Assembly (NCBI GenBank): GCA_018340805.1
Contig: JACMZG010001908.1
Location: 48,422,318 to 48,486,317, forward strand
DNA from: Microvelia longipes
Lineage: Eukaryota > Arthropoda > Insecta > Hemiptera > Veliidae
Reading direction: 5' to 3'
DNA: 64,000 nucleotides
The translations under genes and the position numbers were made by a program. Under the pieces are notes generated by a model, which was not told the DNA's origin, searched no databases, and was given only the letters and a program-made list of their open reading frames with translations. Positions 56,250 to 64,000 of the stretch are shown in pieces. Numbering within the stretch: the stretch's first letter is position 1; each line of letters starts with the position of its first letter.

Positions 56250-57435
56250 CAGCGGATAGGTATAATAAAAGCCACGTGTCACGTCTTAAGAGCCATGAAT
56301 TAATTGTTGTTAAATGTTACTAATTCACAACAAAATTTCGTCAAAGAATTTATATTTTGATTTCTAAACCCTTAATGATACAAATTATAGTATACGTTTC
56401 CCTTAATTTTATAATGAAGTAATTAAAATTTTAATTTTATGAATGAACAAAAGGTAAGAAAATCACTAAACTTTAATATAATTAGGAAAACTATAACTTC
56501 AATAATTTAAGATTAAAATTGTATAAATGAATGTCACAATGACGATATTTTGGAAAATAAGTTAATATAAATTAGTTTCGAAAAACTAAAATAAAGGTAA
56601 TTAATGTCACTGAGAAAATTAGAAAAGAAATAAATAAGGTAATAAAAAAAGTATAAAACAAGCAATGAAAACAATATAATGGGAGTATCAAGTATTTCAT
56701 AGAGATACTCAACTATTTAGAGCGGGTTTCAGGGGAAATCAAAATAAGAGGGTCAGGGATGTAGGAGACACACTATGACACGCTACTTTAGCAGTATGAG
56801 AACACATAATCTGTCCTAACTTTAGAAACGCATAAAGAATTTCGCATTTCTTTTCACTAACAATCAACGTGAATCATACACGCAGTAATTAAAACATGGA
56901 ATTTATTTTAAAACCAAGAACAGTGTTATTATTGTAAAAAATAAAAATAATAAAAATAAACGGATGCTTTAAATATATATTAGCATTTAAATACATAAAT
57001 ATCACAAATTCCTTTTTTTATTTAAAAGAATATAAAAGAGTAAAAAGAAATAAAATCTATACGGGCTAAGAGAGATAATAAAACTCTTATCTTTGCTCTT
57101 CTTCTAGTTCATTTGTTAATGAAATTTTGGTTACATTAAAATACCCTATTATCAGTTCACTTTCTTTTTAAACCCTTTTTTACAACCTCTACAGTCGTAG
57201 ACATTTTTATGCTTGAATACAAACTTTTTTACGGCTTTATAGAAAATTTATAAGTAATAATAAAACGAAATATTTACTTAGAAAATGAAAAAACAAAATT
57301 TTTACAAATCTAAGCTAGTGAAATGATAGGGATTGTTACCGTAGGATATTTACAATAAAGAAAACAAAGAAAACATTGATCAATGTATTGATAAATTGAA
57401 AACCTGACCTTGTTTAGGTCAAATCAGCTACTGAA
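56250..57435. other. AT-rich DNA, nothing recognised
   Basis: No gene or repeat family recognised. Confidence 0.5.
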
Positions 57436-57440
57436 GCAAC

Positions 57441-57974
57441 TTTAAAACAAGGATCTAGAATAAAGGGGATGACGCACTAAGTCGATTTGCCATGTAAACA
57501 ATTGACCCGATCGAAAACCAAAAAATAGAGAGAATTCAACACGAAACACACGTAAAAAACACACTGCACATGCTTGGTACAAACGCGCATGCTTACAATT
57601 CTCATAACAGCGCAGGTCTTAAATTTTAGACGCAAACTTATCTCTCAATAGTTTCCCATTGTTTATTGCTTGAGAAGGTTATAAACACGCTTATATTATT
57701 ACTATTTAAAGTGGCTAAATATAGTCCAAAATTTAAAATTAAATGAGCACAAAAGACTTAACAAGTACCACAAATGTAACAATTACGAGAAGCACAGAAG
57801 AAAGTTGAGTAGCAAACTCGACAACCTTCCTACATAACCTACGTTTGGCGCCTTTTTTCATTATAACCATGGGGAAGGTAAGATTGTTCCTATTTCTCTA
57901 TCTCATACAACTTCCATGGGATCAAAAATGTACCTTAATGCGTCATCCCCTTAATTCAAGATCCTTGCTTTAAA
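57441..57974. mobile_element. Terminal-inverted-repeat element, ~534 bp
   Basis: 57441-57476 and 57939-57974 form 36-bp inverted termini with a few mismatches: TTTAAAACAAGGATCT with 'aaggggatgacgca', and inverted 'tgcgtcatcccctt' with 'gatccttgctttaaa'. TTAA occurs at each outer end, compatible with but not proof of a TTAA target site. The interior is not inverted and contains a short minus-strand ORF. Possible MITE. Confidence 0.65.
57739..57870 (-). CDS. Hypothetical 43-residue membrane peptide ORF
   Basis: An ATG at 57870-57868 opens a 43-codon frame ending in TAA at 57741-57739, with an in-frame stop upstream. The first ~15 residues are strongly basic (MVIMKKGAKRRLCRK). The rest is a continuous hydrophobic segment (SSVLLVIVTFVVLVKSFVLI), compatible with one membrane helix and the positive-inside rule. 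An AATAAA-like motif follows near 57665 on the same strand. No homologue is recognised. The frame is short enough to be chance, and it lies inside the terminal-inverted-repeat element. Low confidence. Confidence 0.22.
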   Translation of the reverse strand: MVIMKKGAKRRLCRKVVEFATQLSSVLLVIVTFVVLVKSFVLI

Positions 57975-58394
57975 ATAAAGTGGTAATAATAATCTTTGAG
58001 CTTAGCAATAAAAATAACCTTCGTTTTTTTTAGAAATTCATTAAAAATAATATAAAAATGAAACGTGAACACAAACAAACAGATGCAAACCAATTGTTTT
58101 CATATAATTTTAAGTGTCCATCTTAAAAATACGCAAGAGTTGTTTATGTGACACAAATATGTCAGCCATTAATGTAAAAGCCGAGTTTTAAGTAGCTGTA
58201 GAATTTTTTACATCAAGATGTGAGTGTCTTACATTTTATTTTATCCGACGATACGTCGTCAAAGTACGGCAATTTAAAGTTCTGCTTAATTTTCAACATT
58301 TTTGATAACTAACCGTGGTCTTAAAAATATCTTCCGGGGAGCACAATAAGGATTTAAGATTTATTTTAAATATTTAAAACACTCAAGCTTGAAT

Positions 58395-58510
58395 CAAGCG
58401 GAAGTTATACGTAACACAGGCACACACACACCCACAGAACGACATAAAAATGCCTGAAACGGATAATTATGATAAACCCTCTGTTTAAGATTTTAGGGTG
58501 AACAGAATGG
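58395..58510 (-). repeat. Dispersed repeat family B, diverged
   Basis: The minus strand carries 'taattatccgtttcaggc' followed by a GTGTGTGT tract, in the order of 55535-55615. Diverged. Confidence 0.4.
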
Positions 58511-58524
58511 TTCTCATGTTCACC

Positions 58525-59255
58525 CAGGGTAGTGAGAAAGAGTATAAATAACATAATAAAAAGACAGGCCCAAAGTTTTTCATAAAACAAAAACAAAACT
58601 TTAATGATAATTTTATCATTCATTTGTCTTTCTATTTGTCATGTCATAAAAACATGAAAAACGTAAAAATTATCTTAAAACAAGGCGCGTTCAGTTCTAT
58701 AAACTTTTAAGTTTGTTTTTCTCTTTTATCTCCTTATCAAACTCTACAGGTTGAAAAAAATAACAAACTTTAAAACATTTTACATCTAAGTGAGAAAAAC
58801 AGGGTAAATATTTACAAGATTATGTTCAAGCTACCCAAACTTTAAATTAGCATATCGGTTTATGATGAAATTTTTATGAATCTCAAGTAAATTTACTACC
58901 TGGGGAATATTACAGGTAAAAAAACGAGAATTTTGTGCTCTCCTGAATTTTAATATTATGGTATCATAAACATTTGTTTTTGTTTAAACAAGTTAAAAAG
59001 AAAAGTTAGCTGAATATTTAAACAGGTTTAAGAAAGTTTAACAGTCGGTACATTAGATGTAACTAAGATAGCTTATAACACGATATTACAAAAATTAGGA
59101 AAGCGCTACAGCCTGAAGTTGGTAGAAACCTGTCTATAGATCTAATAATACAGGTAATTTTAGCAGTAGGTAATTATTAAATGGTTTTAACTTTTAATTC
59201 CTGCTACCTACAGATATGAATTAACATAAGCTTAAAGAAGCTTGCATTCCATTTG
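58525..59255. other. AT-rich DNA, nothing recognised
   Basis: No gene or family recognised. Confidence 0.45.
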
Positions 59256-59259
59256 AACC

Positions 59260-59395
59260 CGACTTATAACAAAACCAAGCTTTCAATCCAATAAGTAAAA
59301 AGGTTTATAAAGAAGACAGCAGTCCAAAATATATTTGAAAAACAACTACCGAGCTTTCAACCAGGGGTCCTGGTTGTCTTCAGGGTAAATAGATT
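59260..59395 (-). repeat. CTGAAGA-hairpin module, minus strand
   Basis: On the minus strand CTGAAGA (59383-59377) is followed by the 8-bp hairpin CAACCAGG-loop-CCTGGTTG and GAAA (59357-59354), then GCTCGGTA. Related 'ggttgaaagccggtt' fragments occur inverted at 39400 and 50330. Confidence 0.65.
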
Positions 59396-59479
59396 TATTA
59401 AAACATAAACAACAAGACTATAAACATTAAACTAAATAAACCAAAAAAAAAACAATATAAAAAAAAAAATATCAATTAA

Positions 59480-59540
59480 TCACATAGCCCGGGCTGTGAA
59501 ACCCCGGACCTCCGGTGCCGAAGTCCAGTACTATTACGAC
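59480..59540 (-). repeat. GC-rich tRNA-like fragment
   Basis: The minus strand reads 'ggcaccggaggtccgggg' followed by 'tttcacagcccggg', similar to the 3' half of a tRNA-derived SINE head but with a poor B box. Weak. Confidence 0.35.
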
Positions 59541-59573
59541 CGAGGCAGATAGCACTATATATTACAAAAATGT

Positions 59574-59837
<264 letters not shown>

Positions 59838-59839
59838 AC

Positions 59840-60675
59840 ATTTTGAAGACAAAATGCAATTTTTAAAACTACCGACCTAAATAACCTATTTAATTTAATT
59901 TATAAAATCAATAAATCTCTTAAAAACCCCCAAAATCTAAATATACGGATTTAGTGAATTTTCTAATTAGATTTGATGGATACAAAATGTAAACTGATAT
60001 TAAGACATCTTTATTCCGTTCAAACCGCATAGTTTTAATTTAAATAACATCTTCACTTTAATATTACCAAGTCAGAGTCAATTTTAGTTTCCTACTTCGA
60101 ATTTAGGGTCAAATTACATTTTAGCCCCAGGGCATCGAAGAGATAGAAATCTTAGGGATGAAGTTTAAAGCGTATGATATATAGCCAAGCCAGCCTTGCC
60201 GAACCAGGCTTAATCCGACCTAGGGTTTACCAGCTATTTAGGTTTTTCAGAAATGAACGTCTCACACGTTCTCCCCCCCCCCTCTACCGATACATATTAT
60301 AAAATGAAAGCACAGGGGTTTACTTTCCCAACTCCAAACGGAAAGCTATGGTTAAAAATGTTAAACTCTCTGGAGTAAATAAACCCATTTGCCTTCCCTT
60401 ACCCGTGCCTAAAATATAAATATTAAACACAACAAATGTAAAATGTATATGAAAATGAATTAAAGATTTCTCTTGTGACTTTGATTAACTCAACGGCAGT
60501 TTAAATAATTCATAACTCTATCAACCGAGAGGATATTGTTATAAAAGCGTTTGCTAATAATTTATTCAATTTAAGGTAAATTCAAATCATGTATTACAAA
60601 AATGATGAAGGCAATTAATATAAGATATTTCCTGAAGCATGAAGAGACATCAATTTAAAATACCGACGATGTGAA
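59840..60675. other. AT-rich DNA, nothing recognised
   Basis: A C10-type homopolymer lies near 60272. No gene recognised. Confidence 0.45.
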
Positions 60676-60679
60676 TGAA

Positions 60680-60798
60680 AAAATCGGTACAAGGTACATC
60701 GGAACTTTTCCTCGCCATATGGATTCAACACGCTTATCCTCGCCACTGCAGAGTCGCTTCGCTCGCTCCTAGACAGTGACCACATCCGCTATGTTTCG
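60680..60798 (-). repeat. 5S-SINE copy, head truncated
   Basis: On the minus strand the tail ('gttccgatgtaccttgtacc'), body ('gagcgagcgaagcgac') and a short head relic ('ggtcactgtct') are present. The remaining head is lost. Confidence 0.6.
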
Positions 60799-60939
60799 AA
60801 ATGTTCGAATATTTAGCCAGATATACTTACTTCATGGGAGAAATTGCTTCTGTTTATTTATACATGAACAGAAAGCAGTGTAAAATTGCATCTGTTTTTG
60901 TAAAAAAAACGTTTACACATCATTACAAAAAACATGAGT

Positions 60940-61080
60940 CCTTCGGCCTCTTTGCAGCTTCCGCTGCGTCGGCGCTGGGGCCCGCTTTGCGGCCACATGG
61001 TCGTTGTTATCAGCTCGTCATGCTACTGGTTTATAGAAATGGCATACTGCCACGATATAAGCGATTTTTTAAATATATTA
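60940..61080 (+). repeat. GC-rich hairpin-cluster repeat, copy 2
   Basis: Begins 'gtccttcggcctctttg', then hairpins GCAGC-TTCC-GCTGC and CCGC-TTT-GCGG, then 'ggccacatggtcgttgtt' and 'atggcatactgccacgata'. It aligns with 28735-28895, but the stem sequences differ while remaining paired. Confidence 0.75.
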
Positions 61081-61099
61081 GAGAGAAAACTTGATTTGT

Positions 61100-61440
61100 T
61101 TAAATTATGTAAATTAATGACATATATGAAGATTTTCGATTCCTTGAAATACTTGCGGGATCATTATTTGTGGGTTAATAATGTCACACATATTTCATAA
61201 ACAATAGGGTTCGGGAAATTAACAAATTTGATTTCTGTATCAAGTTTCATTGCGATCTGAGATAGCGTTCGAAAGTTATCGTGTCCCGTAGAAACGTCTA
61301 GGACATCAAAATCTCGTACACATATATATTCTTGATCAGTGAGTCCTCTCTTCCAAAAAAACACCTCCCCCCCCCACTCCTTCTTCCATGACTCCAACCC
61401 TTTAACCATATTTCTTCTGAAAATTCACTAAAATAAAACT
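61100..61440 (+). repeat. Dispersed repeat family C, most complete copy
   Basis: Joins the two halves seen separately elsewhere: 'ggttaataatgtcacacata', 'caatagggttcgggaaatta', 'tatcaagtttcattgcgatc', 'gaaagttatcgtgtcccgta', 'gaaacgtctag', a short TATATATA, then 'attcttgatcagtgagtcc', 'ccatgactccaaccc' and 'tgaaaattcactaaa'. Confidence 0.85.
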
Positions 61441-61444
61441 ACTG

Positions 61445-62285
61445 CTTATAATTATATGAAATAACCAATTTGTTAGTTTGATATAGTACTGCATGCGTGT
61501 TAAATTTAAATCCTTCCAAACATTTTTCCGAGTTGAGTTTTCATTCACGACAGCTAATGATGTCATAAAAATAATATGAATTATGAGAAATACAAAAAAG
61601 AACAAATAAGTTGGGGCATAATTATATTGATGATGGACTAACAGAACAAATTAAAGTCCAAAAAAATTTAAAAAGAAGAAAAAACAAAACAATTTCTGTT
61701 TTATGACACAGGTTGAAACTGCTACCAGATGGTAAACCAAAGTTTAAAGTTTTAAAACAAACACCACTGAAACAACTAAATAGTTTCTGAAATGAACTTT
61801 TCAACTTGAGAAGGTAAAACATAAATTCTAAATCCAGATTTGGAATAGAATTTAAATGGTATAAAAAAGTTTTGAGACAGCCTGAGATGTAAGAATTCAA
61901 GCTTGCCATACGCAGTTTGTTTATATTAAATCTTTTTCAAGACATCATGAAAAAAATAAAAATTTTTGATGAGTAAATGTGCTGAAACATTTACAGTGAA
62001 TATTGGGTCAAGGTTTACGACGATGTTTATCAAGACGTGTTTTTTTAAAAAGATAACTATCTTGGTTTGAGAAGAGATAAAAAATTGGCTCCCCGTTCAA
62101 CCCTAACCCTTGTCTTCTGCAATGATATATATCCGTTAAAGTTCTATGCTCTACGGATATATCTAAACAAAACTAAGGATATTCGATATTTTCGCCTCTT
62201 AAATAACTGCTAAAACCAGAAATTATGTAAAGTATAAAAGCAGTGCAAAATAAAATCTAAAAAGAAAAAGAGATTAAGTTTATTT
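61445..62285. other. AT-rich DNA, nothing recognised
   Basis: The 95-codon minus-strand frame at 61622-61909 is Leu/Phe/Ser-rich without recognised features. No repeat assigned. Confidence 0.45.
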
Positions 62286-62309
62286 TTTCAGGGTTTGAAT
62301 AATGAATAT

Positions 62310-62370
62310 AAAACAAAATTTCTGTGCGGAGATCCACGAACCAGGCGAATTTACATCGATACGCATTTCC
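62310..62370 (+). repeat. Family D fragment
   Basis: 'tctgtgcggagatccacgaa' and 'ccaggcgaatttacatcgat' with 'acgcatttccttgctg' resembles the units in the 30.6-kb palindrome. Confidence 0.5.
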
Positions 62371-62479
62371 TTGCTGATCCTACAAAGTTTCCTACTACAA
62401 GATCCTACACTTACAATTTTGGATTATACGTCATAGCTCAAGATGTGATATTAGTATTTTCAACAAGGCGGGAGATACA

Positions 62480-62700
62480 TTGCTTTAGCAAAAAAACGAT
62501 CACATGTTTCATCGAATGTCGACGATAAAGCACCTATAGACCCTAAAAATTGAAAATAAAATTGTGTCTTCATGTATGAGTATTGTGTCTGTAAGTAGTG
62601 CACATTTCTTGTAAACCAGCAACAACTCAAATAAACTGTTCATTTTTAAAATTAAAAAGGTTGTACATCTTCAGAGGGATCGTCGTGCTCATTGAGACTA
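62480..62700 (+). repeat. Dispersed repeat family E, copy 2
   Basis: Parallels 33170-33400: 'catcgaatgtcgacgataaa', 'aaattgtgtcttcatg', 'tgcacatttcttgtaaacca' and 'caacaactcaaa'. Confidence 0.7.
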
Positions 62701-62726
62701 GAAGTTAATCACTGAATATAATAAAT

Positions 62727-62840
62727 TTATTAGTTGAGAGCTCGAGTGTTGCCCAGGCTGCTGACAATGGCGTAATGCCGAAACCGGTCCAGGGATATTC
62801 ATCTCTAACAGCAAGTATCGACGGTAGCTGATTCTTCGAT
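62727..62840 (+). repeat. Foldback family F, right half only
   Basis: Contains 'ttattagttgagagctcgag', then CTGACAA (62761-62767), hairpin GGC-GTAAT-GCC and GAAA (62780-62783), 'ccggtccagggatattcat', 'aacagcaagtatcgacggt' and 'agctgattcttc'. The left arm present at 14192-14290 is missing. Confidence 0.85.
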
Positions 62841-62844
62841 TGTC

Positions 62845-64000
62845 CATTTGGGAAACTCCTAAATAAAATTAAATCCTATAAGAGAAAAAACTGATTTGAA
62901 TTTGGAGTTAATCCGATGCGACTCATCAATATGGCGCCAATTCGAACTTGAAAACTTAAAAACACTTTTCTTTTCGAGGTTCCCTAAAAATAAAAAAAAA
63001 CCATTTGTTCCATAAAAAGGATATCTAATGATGTATTGAAGGTTTCTGAATAGAAAGAGACGTAAACTACATCTGTGGCTAGCAAAGTTCTCAAGATATA
63101 CTAATTAGATAAACACATTTCTTATAAACTCCCTTCAGCTCAATTAACTAATTTAATTGAAATGTAAACTTGGCACAAAAGTCAAGTCTTACGGGAGGAA
63201 GAACTGATATAATTTTGAGGTTTATCAAACTATTCTATTTCTTTTATAATAATTTTAAAACTATTGGCGAGGAAGACTTGTTGCATGATAGGTACCTTGT
63301 TTTTAAGAAATTGTGCTTAATCTTAAACCCTTTGTTCAGGCCCTAGAATGCTTATAGTACTTTAACAAGACAGGGGACAATTGTTCTAAGAAGAAATAAA
63401 AACGTTACAATTTAAGTCCAGCTTGGTTTTATATAACTCAAGAAACAACAAAATAATAAAACAGATCCCTCTTTTTCTAGAATTGTTGCAACTTTCAGTA
63501 AGTTTTTATAGAACTTTTCACAGATAAAGTAAAAATTGTGACAAGTTTTAACAGCCTAGGGCTATTTGGATTTACTAAACTCCATCGTAGCAGAAACTTT
63601 TAACAATTGTTTTTCCTAAACGATACTTTCTCTAGCAAGAAAAAAATAAATTTAATTGAATTCAACAACTACCGGGGAAATTGGAGAAACTTAAAACTAA
63701 CAAACATTTGAAGATTTTAAAGTTGCATCGTAAGCTTTGATAACTGCAAAAAGATATTGCTATAAAATATATGTCTCTCATCAAGTTTATTCTACGGCAA
63801 TTCAAAGAGAACATGTTGGTATGTTTAAGATCCGGGTTAAGATTAAACCATCGGTGATGGCTTTAAATCTAATCACAAATCTATTGACACACAACCTAAT
63901 CTGCTAGAAATACAATCTATCAGGAGAATAACACAACCTTTATTTCCCCAACACCTTGCTCTAATAGTTTTATTACTCAATGAGTTGTCTAAAGATGGTC
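62845..64000. other. AT-rich DNA, nothing recognised
   Basis: No gene, RNA gene or repeat family recognised up to the window end. Confidence 0.5.

Noticed and set aside
60801..61200. Two overlapping frames of about 90 codons
   Set aside because: They run across the GC-rich hairpin repeat and family C and have no recognised domain. The lower AT content alone explains the missing stops.

Overview
This is a eukaryotic, AT-rich (about two-thirds A+T by eye) intergenic or intronic window, most likely from an invertebrate and probably an arthropod. The evidence is indirect: abundant (TA)n arrays, a Ty3/mdg4-type LTR retrotransposon, a non-LTR element remnant with an RNase H domain, SINE-like repeats built on 5S rRNA and tRNA sequence, and many foldback elements. 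I found no convincing exon of a host protein-coding gene. Most open frames are artefacts of (TA)n tracts or stop-free minisatellites.

Layout. 1-6.2 kb is plain AT-rich DNA with CA/TA arrays, a 32-bp perfect palindrome and repeat fragments. 6.2-15.3 kb holds SINE fragments and foldbacks (6.4, 10.2, 12.3, 12.8, 14.2 and 15.1 kb). 15.7-22.5 kb carries five minisatellites and a 5S-derived SINE. 23.96-26.97 kb is a 3.0-kb LTR retrotransposon with near-identical short LTRs, gag and integrase, but no protease-RT-RNase H. 27-32.2 kb is a repeat mosaic with (TA)n arrays, a GC-rich hairpin cluster and a 709-bp inverted repeat with equal 293-bp arms. 34-39.9 kb has SINE copies and two minisatellites. 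At 41.15-41.53 kb a foldback carries a canonical hammerhead ribozyme core. 43.1-44.9 kb is a minisatellite plus a decayed non-LTR RNase H/C-terminal region. 46.6 kb has a tRNA-derived SINE, 48.9 and 53.4-53.8 kb have large foldbacks, and 51.7-52.1 kb a 31-bp minisatellite. 57.4-58.0 kb is a terminal-inverted-repeat element containing a 43-codon ORF with a hydrophobic segment. 59.6-59.8 kb is the longest (TA)n tract.

The coding remnants belong to mobile elements: Gag (capsid), integrase (H2C2 zinc finger, D,D35E core, GPY/F-like tail) and a non-LTR RNase H. The other organised signals are RNA-level: 5S and tRNA promoter boxes, a hammerhead motif, and repeated 'CTGAWGA - hairpin - GAAA' modules inside foldbacks. 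The hammerhead and these modules are the most interesting content. No previously unknown multi-gene system is visible.
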